Assembly (NCBI GenBank): GCA_002310115.1
Contig: DBYI01000022.1
Coordinates: 101,218 to 165,217, forward strand
Origin: Ruminococcus flavefaciens
Lineage (GTDB): Bacteria > Bacillota > Clostridia > Oscillospirales > Ruminococcaceae
Reading direction: 5' to 3'
DNA length: 64,000 nucleotides
Shown: piece after piece, positions 33,517 to 41,973 of the stretch
Layout of the letters: the number at the start of each line of letters is the position of its first letter
Numbering within the stretch: position 1 is the stretch's first letter
Notes under the pieces: model-generated
Told to the model about the DNA's origin: nothing
What the model saw: only the letters and a program-made list of their open reading frames with translations
The model's database searches: none
Program-made: the position numbers and the translations under genes

Positions 33517-34302
33517 ATGTTTTGCAAACACTGTGGAACTCAGATCCCTGATGGTTCAGAAATTTGTCCTTCTTGCGGAGGGGCTTTGACGAAAAATGCT
33601 GCTCCAAAGGCGGAAGTTACGGTGCAGGCAGCTAATCCTCAGGATGGAGGTGCTCCTCTGCAAAAGTCAAATGTTGATAATACTGCGAACGCAGGTGCTT
33701 CCGTTAAGGAACTTGCAGACTCTGTTACAGGACTAGCAGTTCAAAAGACCGCAGGAATGCCTCTTGTTCGGATAGCAAAGGTGTGTGTGCTTGTGGCACT
33801 TTTGGCGTTTTTTCTTCCGTTCGTTTCGGTATCATGTACTCAGGACAAGTCCATTAAGGAAAACTATTCGGGAGTTCGCCTTATGTTAAGCATTGAAAAG
33901 AAGGACGACTCTGTTATGTCCAATTCCGAATCTAAGTCCGATCCTAAGCCTAATATTTTTCTTATTGCAGCATTCGGCGGTGGAATTGCAGCAGCTGTGA
34001 TAATCTTCAACAAGAAAAATCTCAAGATTGCTTCTATTGTAAGCGGCATCTCTGCACTTGTTCTGCTATTATTCAGGTTATCCTTCCGTAGTTACTATGA
34101 TTTCCCGAAGGAATACGCAAAATATATAAAGGTCAAAACCAAATTCGGATTGCTGTTATGTATACTGATGATGCTAGTGACTGCCGCAGCGTGCTATCTG
34201 GAGCTTAAAAATGCCAAAACATCGGGAAGCGGTGTAGAACCGCCTGTAGCTCCGCCTACACCGCAAATACCACCGTCAGAACAGCCGCCTGTACAGCAAT
34301 AA
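33517..34302 (+). CDS. Zinc-ribbon membrane protein of unknown function
   Basis: 261 residues. It begins with a zinc ribbon, MFCKHCGTQI and CPSCGG, the usual N-terminal module of many Firmicute membrane proteins. A Ser/Ala-rich linker follows, then four membrane helices (about 90-110, 147-165, 168-190 and 205-225) and a Pro-rich tail (PPVAPPTPQIPPSEQPP). TTAGGAGG lies about 10 bases before the ATG. The function is not recognised; the family is named only by its ribbon. Confidence 0.8.
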   Translation: MFCKHCGTQIPDGSEICPSCGGALTKNAAPKAEVTVQAANPQDGGAPLQKSNVDNTANAGASVKELADSVTGLAVQKTAGMPLVRIAKVCVLVALLAFFLPFVSVSCTQDKSIKENYSGVRLMLSIEKKDDSVMSNSESKSDPKPNIFLIAAFGGGIAAAVIIFNKKNLKIASIVSGISALVLLLFRLSFRSYYDFPKEYAKYIKVKTKFGLLLCILMMLVTAAACYLELKNAKTSGSGVEPPVAPPTPQIPPSEQPPVQQ

Positions 34303-34467
34303 GACTATAATTATCGATTTAAAGAAAGTCAGTGTTGATGTAGAAGCATTCACCTCGGTATTTTTGAATTACTGTCAGAAATCCTATGTTGTTTTGGCTC
34401 AGTGATTACTGAATACTATAATTGTTGCAAAGTTGAATCGAATCAGAGTATCAGACAAGGAGAATGT

Positions 34468-34884
34468 ATGAATAAGATTGTTGGCATTGAAGTTCCTGTA
34501 CTTGGAATACTTTATGGCAGAGATTGTATTTTTATTGATTCTGTCATTCAGAATGATTCTGACAAGTTGAAATTCAAAGGTGAAATAAATAGCAGTCTTA
34601 TTAAAAATATCAAAGATAACGAATGGATTCCCTATGTACTTACATTTCATCAGGTGATTGCTTACTTTTCTTGCGAATTGGATACATATGAAAATATAGG
34701 TATGTATAATCATTCAAATCATGCGGATTTCAATATAGTTGAAAATAGTCAATGGCTTGCAGAGCTTCAGATAAGAGAAGATTTTGACAAATCAGTTTAT
34801 AAGCATTATCTATTATTTACTTATGACTATGTATACAATATAATTGCCGAATCATTCGATATTAGCTATGATTTACCTAATTAG
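34468..34884 (+). CDS. Hypothetical protein
   Basis: 138 residues from the ATG at 34468, chosen because AAGGAG ends 5 bases before it; an in-frame ATG 22 codons earlier has no site. It begins MNKIVGIEVPVLGILYGRD and is rich in Tyr, Asn and Ile, with no signal peptide, membrane helix or recognised motif. The base composition is more AT-rich than most neighbours. It stands alone between the zinc-ribbon gene and the small helical protein. Confidence 0.65.
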   Translation: MNKIVGIEVPVLGILYGRDCIFIDSVIQNDSDKLKFKGEINSSLIKNIKDNEWIPYVLTFHQVIAYFSCELDTYENIGMYNHSNHADFNIVENSQWLAELQIREDFDKSVYKHYLLFTYDYVYNIIAESFDISYDLPN

Positions 34885-35011
34885 TTGATTACAGTCAAAC
34901 GCCCCGGAGTGTTTCAAACTCAATATTGCTTCGTGACAAGAATTTTTGTATTTACTATAGCAAGTTTTTCGGTAATATCTGAAAATGCAATCAAAAAATT
35001 ATATCAGAATA

Positions 35012-35040
35012 TTGCAATTGTAAAAAAAGTGTGATACAAT
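35012..35040 (+). promoter_or_regulatory. Promoter of the small helical protein
   Basis: TTGCAA (35012-35017), 17-base spacer, TACAAT (35035-35040) with TGTGA ahead of it. The gap 34885-35011 shows nothing else. Confidence 0.7.
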
Positions 35041-35075
35041 AAACATATAAATTTTATTGAAAGAAGGTATCCCCT

Positions 35076-35282
35076 ATGGAGATCAAAAAGGCAGTAGAAT
35101 TAGTTGAGAAAAAAACAGGTATCGACCTTCCCGATGAGAAGATCGAAAAGACAGTATCTAAAGTAGCAACTAAAGAAAATATCGAAAAGGCGAAAGATAT
35201 GGTCAGCAAGGTGGCTACCAAGGAGAACATCGAAAAGGTTAAGGAAAAAGTTGAGGATATTGTCGAAAAGATCAAGAAATGA
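35076..35282 (+). CDS. Small highly charged helical protein with an internal duplication
   Basis: 68 residues, almost entirely Lys, Glu, Val, Ile and Ala in a pattern predicting one long amphipathic helix. A 16-residue unit is duplicated: VSKVATKENIEKAKDM then VSKVATKENIEKVKEK. A good promoter, a GAAGG site and an intrinsic terminator bracket it as a single-gene transcript, which supports expression. No family was recognised. It resembles stress-type or DUF helical-repeat proteins only in composition. Confidence 0.75.
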   Translation: MEIKKAVELVEKKTGIDLPDEKIEKTVSKVATKENIEKAKDMVSKVATKENIEKVKEKVEDIVEKIKK

Positions 35283-35288
35283 TCGTTT

Positions 35289-35322
35289 AAAGGGGCATTT
35301 TCAGAGCGAAAGTGCTCCCTTT
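35289..35322 (+). terminator. Intrinsic terminator
   Basis: AAAGGGGCATTTTC pairs with GAAAGTGCTCCCTTT apart from single mismatches, followed by TTTTT. Confidence 0.8.
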
Positions 35323-35353
35323 TTTGTAAGATTATGCATAAAGGAGGGCGTAG

Positions 35354-36244
35354 ATGAAGAAAATAACTAAAGCTGTAAAGGAAATAAGCCCATTTCGCTT
35401 TTTAATGCTGACTTTGGCAGGCGCGGTGAACGCTTTCGGAATAACTCTTTTTCTTATGCCGGTAAAGCTATATGACAGTGGTATATCGGGAACGTCCATG
35501 CTGCTTGCACAAGTAACGCCCGAGGTGTTGTCACTGTCGGTGTTTCTGATATTTCTCAACATACCACTTTTTCTGTATGGAATGAAAAAGCAGGGCAGTA
35601 GTTTTACACTGTCGGCTATTTACACCGTTGTAGTGTATTCTGTCATGTCATGGCTCATTACTGACGTACTGCCAATAGATGTGAGTATAGCCTCGCCACT
35701 TGCAGGTACGGATTTGCTGCTATGTGCTTTGTTCGGCGGCGTAATATCTGGTATCGGCAGCGGTCTTGCAATACGTTTCGGCGGAGCTATGGACGGAATC
35801 GAGGTAATGGCAATCATATTTGCAAAGCGCCTGGGATTGTCAGTAGGTTCGTTTGTAATGGTTTATAACGTCATACTATATATCCTCTGCGGAGTTGTTA
35901 TACACAGTTGGATTCTGCCACTTTATTCTATTGTTACATACGGAGCGGCGCTAAAGACAGTGGATTATATAGTAGATGGACTTCAGCGTGAAAAGGCAGC
36001 AATGATAATAACCGCTCGTCCTGATGATATAAAAAATGAGCTCATGGCGCAGTTCAGCTGCGGTATGACACTCATAAAAGCGGTTGGCGGTTACTCGGGA
36101 GAGGATCGCATGGTGCTGTATTTTGTAGTTAACCGTTTCCAGGTCATGAAAATGAAAGACATAGTTCAGAAAATAGATCCCCTCGCCTATATAACCCTTA
36201 CAGAAGTCGCGGATATCTTCTCCGTCAATCAGGATAAAACATAA
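35354..36244 (+). CDS. YitT-family membrane protein (DUF161 + DUF2179)
   Basis: 296 residues. Five to six membrane helices in the first 200 residues carry two YitT repeats (for example NAFGITLFLMPVKLYDSGISGTS and GIGSGLAIRFGGAMDGIEVM). A C-terminal cytoplasmic domain of about 85 residues (AAMIITARPDDIKNELMAQF ... LTEVADIFSVNQ) matches DUF2179. The family is widespread in Firmicutes, and its transport role is not firmly known. AAAGGAGG is 8 bases before the ATG. Confidence 0.9.
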   Translation: MKKITKAVKEISPFRFLMLTLAGAVNAFGITLFLMPVKLYDSGISGTSMLLAQVTPEVLSLSVFLIFLNIPLFLYGMKKQGSSFTLSAIYTVVVYSVMSWLITDVLPIDVSIASPLAGTDLLLCALFGGVISGIGSGLAIRFGGAMDGIEVMAIIFAKRLGLSVGSFVMVYNVILYILCGVVIHSWILPLYSIVTYGAALKTVDYIVDGLQREKAAMIITARPDDIKNELMAQFSCGMTLIKAVGGYSGEDRMVLYFVVNRFQVMKMKDIVQKIDPLAYITLTEVADIFSVNQDKT

Positions 36245-36251
36245 GGCAAAA

Positions 36252-36287
36252 TTAATAAAGCGTCCGCATACACGGACGCTTTATTAA
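36252..36287. terminator. Bidirectional intrinsic terminator
   Basis: A 15-bp perfect stem, TTAATAAAGCGTCCG (36252-36266) with its complement at 36273-36287, lies between convergent genes. Confidence 0.88.
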
Positions 36288-36288
36288 A

Positions 36289-36774
36289 TTATAGAGGTTT
36301 TCTCTCAAAAAGAAGAACGGGATATCCCTCGTAGTATGGTTTAACTATTTCGGGGTGCTCATCTGCATAGGCGAAAATAGTCTCTGCAAGTCCATCTTTA
36401 AGAAGTCCCACAAGTTCTGAGAGAGGACGGTGGTAAAGCTCGTCGCATATAGAAGCAAAGGTTATTGCGCGTCTGCCGCCTACTTCCATGATACGGTACG
36501 GCCAGATGCGGCAGTCAAAAGGCTTTTCGTCACCTAGCATACAGCCATTTTCTGTTAGTGCAGGACATGAGAACAGCTCATCACCTTTCAGTTCTCCGAC
36601 CCTGAATATATAGCCGCCGTCCTTGGTGACAAACTGTACTTCTGGACGGGAGGCTTTTATTTTTTTACAAAGCTCTGCGGTAAATACGGGAGTTTCCCAT
36701 ACGTCATAGCGGTCAAAGATACAGCACAGTCTGCATTTCGCGCAGACTTCGCTGCTTAGTATCTTTTTTAGCAT
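36289..36774 (-). CDS. YkgJ-type cysteine-cluster protein
   Basis: 161 residues. An N-terminal CAKCRLCCIFDRYD and later CPALTENGCMLGDEKPFDCRIWPY form the Cys cluster typical of YkgJ/UPF0153-like proteins, predicted to bind Zn or Fe. The enzymatic role is unknown. AAAGGAG precedes the ATG by 8 bases. The gene lies 15 bp after azlD on the same strand and ends at the bidirectional terminator, so it is probably the last gene of the azlCD unit. Confidence 0.85.
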   Translation of the reverse strand: MLKKILSSEVCAKCRLCCIFDRYDVWETPVFTAELCKKIKASRPEVQFVTKDGGYIFRVGELKGDELFSCPALTENGCMLGDEKPFDCRIWPYRIMEVGGRRAITFASICDELYHRPLSELVGLLKDGLAETIFAYADEHPEIVKPYYEGYPVLLFERKPL

Positions 36775-36789
36775 AGTAAAGAGCTCCTT

Positions 36790-37089
36790 TCATATGAAAA
36801 GACTGAGTAGAAAAGCCGCTCCCGAAGCCGCAAGAGCCACAACTATTAGCGGCATTTCGAAAAAGGCGAGCAGCAGTGCAACAGCTGTGCCTGCCGCGGC
36901 TGTCCACATATTGTGGGTGGTATAGAAAATTGCTGGAATAGTCATTGCGGACAAAACCGCATAAGGGATATAATACAGAAAGCTTCTGAAGAAACGTGAC
37001 TTTATCTTTTTACGGAAGAAAGTAAAAGGAAGCATCCTTATGAGGTAGGTCACACCAGCCATAACGGTGATATATATAGCTAAACTCAT
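36790..37089 (-). CDS. azlD: AzlD-like small subunit of a branched-chain amino acid exporter
   Basis: 99 residues with three to four membrane helices and the family sequence YLIRMLPFTFFRKKI near the N-terminus and YIPYAVLSAMTIPAIF. It pairs with AzlC and overlaps it by 4 bases (ATGA). Confidence 0.9.
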   Translation of the reverse strand: MSLAIYITVMAGVTYLIRMLPFTFFRKKIKSRFFRSFLYYIPYAVLSAMTIPAIFYTTHNMWTAAAGTAVALLLAFFEMPLIVVALAASGAAFLLSLFI

Positions 37090-37796
37090 TGGGCAGCTCC
37101 TTCCTCTAAGTCCCTTACGGGGAATATGAGAGCAGCAAGCATTGAAGCTGCAATTGCGGAAATTATTATAGCAAATCCCTCACTGACTACAGGCAGTGCA
37201 TATCTGAACATAACGCTGAGAGCAGCTGCGATAACTGCCGCAAAGAGCACTCCGTGCTGCTTCTTAGCAGGTGGAATGACGATAGCTATGAACATTCCAT
37301 ATAAAACTATCTCCATAGCCATGCTCACCGATGCAGGGAGAAGTTCACCTGCAGCCGCTCCGAGAGCAGTTCCAATTATCCATCCAGCTGCGGAAATGAA
37401 AATCATTCCGTACATATACGCTGGGGTCAGTGGTTCTTTTTGAGCTGAGCATACCGCGAAGATTTCATCGGTAATACCATATGAGGCGAGTAGCCTGTGT
37501 GGAGTAGTAAAGCACTTGTCCAGTTTTTGTGAAAGAGAGAGTGCCATAAGGGAGTAGCGTATATTGATAGTAAGCTGCAGTAGTATCATTTCGATGATAG
37601 ATCCGCTGGCGGCGATAACGTCAATACCTGCCTTCTGCCCTGCGGATGTAAGGTTCAAGGCAGATATGACAGAAGCCTGAAATACTGAAAGTCCCGCCTT
37701 GTTGACTGCAAGAATGCCCAATCCGAATGAAACCGAAAGATATCCCAAGCATATAGGTATACCGTGAGACATTCCACGCAAAAATCTGCTTTTCAA
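37086..37796 (-). CDS. azlC: AzlC-like large subunit of a branched-chain amino acid exporter
   Basis: 236 residues from a TTG at 37796, chosen because GGAGG lies 7 bases before it and because family members start just before this GIPICLGYLSVSFGLG segment. An ATG 38 codons upstream (37910) gives a longer frame, but it lies inside a large palindrome with no ribosome binding site, and the extra residues match nothing. Six to seven membrane helices; conserved TSAGQKAGI and NIRYSLMALSLSQKL. AzlCD exports branched-chain amino acids and analogues such as azaleucine. The structured stretch upstream (37897-38040) suggests post-transcriptional control. Confidence 0.85.
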   Translation of the reverse strand: MKSRFLRGMSHGIPICLGYLSVSFGLGILAVNKAGLSVFQASVISALNLTSAGQKAGIDVIAASGSIIEMILLQLTINIRYSLMALSLSQKLDKCFTTPHRLLASYGITDEIFAVCSAQKEPLTPAYMYGMIFISAAGWIIGTALGAAAGELLPASVSMAMEIVLYGMFIAIVIPPAKKQHGVLFAAVIAAALSVMFRYALPVVSEGFAIIISAIAASMLAALIFPVRDLEEGAAQ

Positions 37797-37896
37797 AAAA
37801 ATTCCTCCGTTGTATCTGAAAACGTCATTAGGTGTAAATATTGAGAAAAAACCTTTTGATAAAGATTCTTTTAAGCATTCCAAGAACCTGTATTTA

Positions 37897-37971
37897 TTTT
37901 TTTTCGCCATAGGAACCCAAACAATAGCAAAGGCCTTTGCATACTTGTTGTGGGTATTCTATGGCGAAAAA
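37897..37971. repeat. Large imperfect palindrome upstream of azlC
   Basis: Outer arms TTTTTCGCCATAG and CTATGGCGAAAAA, middle ACCC/GGGT and AACAA/TTGTT, inner GCAAAGG/CCTTTGC (37927-37940), with small bulges, all within about 75 bases. It can fold on either strand. It could be an RNA control element for azlC or a small palindromic repeat insertion. The 345-bp gap 37797-38141 also holds the hairpins at 38007-38040; no gene was seen in it. Confidence 0.5.
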
Positions 37972-38006
37972 TACAACTAATAGTTTTTGATAAATGGTTC
38001 TGATGA

Positions 38007-38040
38007 CTCACTGCAATACAGTGAGATGTCCAAAGGACAT
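38007..38040. other. Two adjacent perfect hairpins between recR and azlC
   Basis: CTCACTG/CAGTGAG with a 5-base loop (38007-38025) is directly followed by ATGTCC/GGACAT with a 3-base loop (38026-38040). No T-run follows on either side, so these are not simple terminators. With the palindrome at 37897-37971 they suggest a structured leader of azlC. Confidence 0.45.
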
Positions 38041-38141
38041 AGGTAATCTCTTCTTACATAGGATGAGGCCTTTTCTCAGAAAGTTTTTCCTGATAAATAC
38101 ACATAAAACTTCTACATAAGCATCATGTATAATGCCCAATC

Positions 38142-38744
38142 TTACATGTCGTTTCTGTTTTCGAGCGCCTTGAAAAGAGTTACTTCGTCGGCGTATTCGA
38201 GTATACCGCCTACAGGCAGACCGAAAGCAAGCCGAGAGACTTTAATTCCCATGGGTTTAAGGAGACCTGCGATATACATGGCAGTAGCGTCACCTTCTAC
38301 AGTAGGGTTGGTCGCCATTATGACCTCGTTCACGCCACCCTCGGCAATCCTTGCGAGGAGTTCCTTTACACGGAGCTTATCGGGAGTAATGCCATCCATA
38401 GGTGAGAGTAGACCATGAAGAACGTGGTACACGCCACCATACTCTCTTGTACGCTCAAAGGCTGTGACGTCCTTGGGGGTTTCGACGACGCAGATAACAC
38501 TCCTGTCGCGCTGAGGATCATCGCAGATAGGACATATGTCCCTTTCCGTGAGATTTTGGCAGCATTTACAACAGTGAACATTCTTCTTGGCGTCTATGAG
38601 AGCCCTTGCGAAATCTTCGACAGCTTCCGTATCCAAAGACATGATATGGTAAGCGAGCCTTTGTGCTGATTTCATGCCAATACCTGGGAGAGAAGCAAAC
38701 TTCTCCGCTAATATGACAAGAGGAAGCGCGTTGTGGTCAGCCAT
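38142..38744 (-). CDS. recR: Recombination mediator protein RecR
   Basis: 200 residues, the normal length. Helix-hairpin-helix near the N-terminus (LPGIGMKSAQRLAYHI), the four-Cys zinc finger CCKCCQNLTERDICPICDD and a Toprim domain with CVVETPKDVTAFERT and EVIMATNPTVEGDATAMYIA. RecR works with RecO/RecF to load RecA on gapped DNA. It lies 6 bp after ybaB and lacks a strong ribosome binding site of its own, so translation is probably coupled. This is the conserved dnaX-ybaB-recR cluster. Confidence 0.97.
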   Translation of the reverse strand: MADHNALPLVILAEKFASLPGIGMKSAQRLAYHIMSLDTEAVEDFARALIDAKKNVHCCKCCQNLTERDICPICDDPQRDRSVICVVETPKDVTAFERTREYGGVYHVLHGLLSPMDGITPDKLRVKELLARIAEGGVNEVIMATNPTVEGDATAMYIAGLLKPMGIKVSRLAFGLPVGGILEYADEVTLFKALENRNDM

Positions 38745-38750
38745 TATTTA

Positions 38751-39101
38751 TCAGAATAGGCCGGGGAGAGAAACTCCGCCTGTGATTTTGCCCATTTCGT
38801 TCTCTGTTGTGGATTCAACGTTGTTAACAGCTTCGTTTACAGCACTAATGATGAGATCCTGGAGCATATCTATATCGTTAGGGTCAACGACTTCAGGCTT
38901 AAGAGTGAGAGACTTGATAGTTTTTTTGCCTGTAATAGTAACTTCAACAGCTCCACCACCTGCTGTGGCAGAAAAATCTCTTGCTTCGATATCTTCCTGG
39001 AGCTCAGTGATTTGATCCTGCATTTTCTGAGCCTGTTTGATCATCTGGTTCATGTTCTGAGCGCCGCCGCCGTTGATATTCTTTGGTATTCTTGCTTTCA
39101 T
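38751..39101 (-). CDS. ybaB: YbaB/EbfC nucleoid-associated protein
   Basis: 116 residues with the family pattern NMNQMIKQAQKMQDQITELQEDIEAR followed by ATAGGGAVEVTITGKKTI and LQDLIISAVNEA (shown in parts). It is a dimeric DNA-binding protein of the nucleoid. AAAGGAG lies about 9 bases before the ATG. It is flanked by dnaX and recR, as in most Firmicutes. The N-terminus carries a short Asn/Gly-rich extension (NINGGGAQN). Confidence 0.95.
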   Translation of the reverse strand: MKARIPKNINGGGAQNMNQMIKQAQKMQDQITELQEDIEARDFSATAGGGAVEVTITGKKTIKSLTLKPEVVDPNDIDMLQDLIISAVNEAVNNVESTTENEMGKITGGVSLPGLF

Positions 39102-39173
39102 TTTTAAATTCTCCTTTGAAAAATATGATTTCTTAGTTTTATATCAAGCAAAGTTTATTTGCTTTATGAAGCT

Positions 39174-40781
39174 TTACTGGTTTTCCAATGAGGTTTCTAT
39201 CTTGCTTTCCACAGCCTTTTTTATGAGGCTTTCTGCAAGATTTTTCTGCTCTGTTACAGTTGTGGCACATTTGGCCTTGATTATAAATCGCTGTCCTAAT
39301 ACTTTAGCGATAGCCACTCCCAGAGAGGCTGCATTCTCCTTGACTTTGAATAGGTCCATGAAGAATCGGTTTTGAGCGGTAATAAATATATAATTACCTG
39401 CTGTGCCTGCAAATGAGCCGTCAAGACTTCCTGCAACGGCAGGATTTATCTGCTGGAACTCATCAAGTATCTCTCCCCAGCGGTCGCATGGGTGGATATC
39501 CTCGGGTTTGAGCTTTTTCAGATCCACAGTGGGAATTATCTTCTCGTCGGAAGGAGCTGCACTCGCCTCAAGTATTTCAGGCTGTTCGGGCAACTTTATA
39601 CCATTCTGTACAGATCTTGGAGCTGAATTTATCTTGTCTTCCAACTGTTTTATTTTATCATAAATTTCGGAATTGTCAATACTTTCAGGAGCATTCTTTA
39701 CATTTCCGCAAAGTTTTATGATGGACATCTCAAATTCCACGCGCTTGTTTATGGCGTTCTGCATACGATCCCTACACTCCTGCAAAGCGGAGAGCTTGTC
39801 CATTACCGCGGAGAGATCAATCCTTTCTGCGGTGGCCTTTAAGCGCTGTAACTCGTCAGGTATACACACTATGAGTTTTTCTGCGTTATCGGGAGAAGCT
39901 TTTATGAGCATTATGTTGCGGAACTGCATGATAAGCTCATCACAGAGTCTTGCAAGATCTTTTGACATATCATATAGGGAAGCTGTTATTGACAGAGCCT
40001 TAGCCGTATCCGAGTCTGTAATGGCTTCCAGCATATCATAAAGATAGTCTCTGCCTGCTATACCTGCGGCGTTTGAGACCACTTCTGCGTCTATTTTTTC
40101 AGCGCAGACCGAACACTGGTCGAGCAATGACACAGCGTCACGCATACCGCCATCCGCAAGTTTTGCTATCATAGCCGCACCGTCCTCGGTGAGGGTTATA
40201 TCCTCTTGCTGAGCGATATAGCTTATGCGCTTTGCAATGTCCTCTGGCTTTATCCTGCGGAAATCGTAGCGCTGACAGCGGGAAACGATAGTTGCAGGAA
40301 CCTTGTGTATTTCTGTAGTGGCAAGGATGAATTTAACGTATGGAGGCGGCTCTTCCATGATTTTTAGCAGGGCGTTGAAAGCACCTGCGGAGAGCATATG
40401 TACCTCGTCTATAATGTAAATTTTAAAAGCTCCACGTTCGGGAGTATATATTGCTGCATCGCGAAGGTCACGAATGTTGTCAACACCATTGTTTGACGCA
40501 GCATCTATCTCGACTATATCTGTAAGAGCACTGCTGTCAGCGTCACGGCAGATATCGCATTCAAGGCAGGGATTTCCGTCCTTCATGTTGCGGCAGTTCA
40601 CAGCCTTTGCAAGGATACGGGCGCAGGTAGTTTTTCCTGTACCTCTTGAGCCAGTGAAAAGATAGGCGTGTGCAGTTTTGCCGCTGATAATTTGATTTTT
40701 CAGTGCTTCCGTGGTGTATTCCTGAGATATAACATCATCGAAGGTCATTGGTCGCCATTTACGGTAAAGTGCCTTATACAC
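39174..40781 (-). CDS. dnaX: DNA polymerase III subunit gamma/tau
   Basis: 535 residues from a GTG at 40781, which has AAAGGAG 8 bases upstream; the ATG six codons earlier overlaps that site and the stop of the upstream gene. It starts VYKALYRKWRPMTF as usual. The Walker A GSRGTGKTTCARI (about 44-56), the zinc site with CLECDICRD, DEVHMLSAGAFNALLK (Walker B region) and LATTEIHKVPATIVSRCQRY (sensor 1 and arginine finger region) are all present. The protein is the clamp-loader ATPase. Domain III is followed by a short C-terminal region, so it is shorter than long tau forms. Confidence 0.96.
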   Translation of the reverse strand: MYKALYRKWRPMTFDDVISQEYTTEALKNQIISGKTAHAYLFTGSRGTGKTTCARILAKAVNCRNMKDGNPCLECDICRDADSSALTDIVEIDAASNNGVDNIRDLRDAAIYTPERGAFKIYIIDEVHMLSAGAFNALLKIMEEPPPYVKFILATTEIHKVPATIVSRCQRYDFRRIKPEDIAKRISYIAQQEDITLTEDGAAMIAKLADGGMRDAVSLLDQCSVCAEKIDAEVVSNAAGIAGRDYLYDMLEAITDSDTAKALSITASLYDMSKDLARLCDELIMQFRNIMLIKASPDNAEKLIVCIPDELQRLKATAERIDLSAVMDKLSALQECRDRMQNAINKRVEFEMSIIKLCGNVKNAPESIDNSEIYDKIKQLEDKINSAPRSVQNGIKLPEQPEILEASAAPSDEKIIPTVDLKKLKPEDIHPCDRWGEILDEFQQINPAVAGSLDGSFAGTAGNYIFITAQNRFFMDLFKVKENAASLGVAIAKVLGQRFIIKAKCATTVTEQKNLAESLIKKAVESKIETSLENQ

Positions 40782-40795
40782 AGCCTTTTCTCCTT

Positions 40796-41689
40796 TCATT
40801 TTTCTTCCTTGTTATCCGCCTTTTTCATTGCGATAATACCGCGATAATAGTGCTTGAAGTCGTCAGCATTGTCTATATTGTTAAGTATTGCAAGTCTGTA
40901 TAGCTCAGCACTTTTCTCAGTGTTTCCCAGCATAGCCTGAGCTATGGCAGCTCCACCCACAGCGCTTGCATAATTTTCGTGTTTTTCTATTGACTCACCA
41001 AACCATTTCAAAGCAGTTCGGCCGTCGTTCATTTTAAGGTACATATTTCCCAGTTCACAGCGTATTCTGTCGCGATAGCGGTAATCCTTGGTCATGAGTT
41101 CTTTGTAGAGAGACTCAGCCTTTTCATAGTATCCGTTGCCTACATGGCAACGTGCCTCGAAAATAGGCAATTCGGGGATATAGAAACCATTTCCCTCAGC
41201 ATTTTCGTAGCAAATGAGAGCGTTCGGAAAAACATTCAGGATATGGTAGCAGCGTCCACGGTAGAATTCTAGAAGAGCCGTTTCTTGCTGAGACAGTTTT
41301 TCATTGTCGTTTCCAATGTCCGTAAATTGTTCTAGAGCCATGCGGTAGTTGTTTTTATGGAAAAGATCAAGAGCCTGTTCAAAGAGTATAGAGCTCCGCT
41401 TTAAGCCTGTAAAGGCATTGCCGATGAGTTCTTCATCGTAGAGGTGAAAGAGCTTTCCTTTGTATTTGGCAATCATATCGGCAGAAAAGACTATCATAAA
41501 GAACAGAAAGCTTGCTATTGTCATGTCTATTACCTCGGTATAGCGGACAGAACCACCCTTATTCTTTATGAATTCATAGATCATGATACCTGTAAGCGAC
41601 AATGGAACAAATGCGGCGGCCTTGACTACTGACCGCTTTATGCACAACAGCACGCGCTTAGCACGCATTGCGAGGATAGAACGGAACAT
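40796..41689 (-). CDS. TPR membrane protein between SRP RNA and dnaX
   Basis: 297 residues from the ATG at 41689, which has GGGGGTG 6 bases upstream. The open frame runs 47 codons further, but that part lies across the SRP RNA gene and is not protein. Two membrane helices near the N-terminus (about 22-42 and 52-72) are followed by four or five TPR-like helix pairs (for example DLFHKNNYRMALEQF, EKAESLYKELMTK, RTALKWFGESIEKHENYASA). It has no catalytic motif. The stop codon overlaps the beginning of the dnaX leader, so the gene is likely co-transcribed with dnaX. The function is unknown. Confidence 0.8.
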   Translation of the reverse strand: MFRSILAMRAKRVLLCIKRSVVKAAAFVPLSLTGIMIYEFIKNKGGSVRYTEVIDMTIASFLFFMIVFSADMIAKYKGKLFHLYDEELIGNAFTGLKRSSILFEQALDLFHKNNYRMALEQFTDIGNDNEKLSQQETALLEFYRGRCYHILNVFPNALICYENAEGNGFYIPELPIFEARCHVGNGYYEKAESLYKELMTKDYRYRDRIRCELGNMYLKMNDGRTALKWFGESIEKHENYASAVGGAAIAQAMLGNTEKSAELYRLAILNNIDNADDFKHYYRGIIAMKKADNKEEK

Positions 41690-41716
41690 TTCATGCACCC
41701 CCATGTCTAAAGGAAA

Positions 41717-41844
41717 ATTCCGAAACATAGATGTGCAGGCTTGCTGCGGCACACAACACGCACCGCTTAATGCTGCTCGGTCTCCCGCCTGACATGGTTC
41801 ACGGGGTCTTGTTGCACAGGGCCCACACATCTATATTTCGGAAT
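41717..41844 (-). ncRNA. ffs: Signal recognition particle RNA (4.5S/scRNA type)
   Basis: On the minus strand about 128 nt fold into one long rod. The 5' ATTCCGAAATATAGATGTG pairs with the 3' CACATCTATGTTTCGGAAT. The apical part holds the conserved SRP54-binding elements GAACCATGTCAGG and GAGCAGCATTAAG around a purine-rich tip. The position directly upstream of the dnaX cluster is the usual one in Firmicutes. A TTGACA-17-TATCAT promoter lies 40 bp upstream of the mature 5' end, so a short 5' extension (with a GAGCA/TGCTC stem) is probably removed. The ends given are those of the closing helix. An open frame reading through this stretch is not a gene. Confidence 0.92.
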
Positions 41845-41883
41845 TTCACACCCGTTTATACGAGCAGACGATGCTCTTTTACT

Positions 41884-41912
41884 ATGATACCACAAACGAG
41901 AAACTTTGTCAA
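41884..41912 (-). promoter_or_regulatory. Promoter of SRP RNA
   Basis: TTGACA (41907-41912), 17-base spacer, TATCAT (41884-41889), on the minus strand. Confidence 0.85.
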
Positions 41913-41973
41913 GAAAAAATTTTGCATAAAAGAACGCTCGTTATGGAGAAATTCGGAAAAATCGGGATAAATA

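Noticed and set aside
37797..37910. Longer AzlC beginning at the ATG at 37910
   Set aside because: No ribosome binding site, start inside a palindrome, and 38 extra residues not typical of the family.
39174..40781. Programmed frameshift in dnaX producing a separate gamma form
   Set aside because: No clear A-rich slippery site followed by a stem was identified; the protein has one uninterrupted frame.
41690..41830. Cys-rich N-terminal extension of the TPR protein (frame open to 41830)
   Set aside because: It lies across the SRP RNA rod and its flanks; a good ribosome binding site supports the ATG at 41689.
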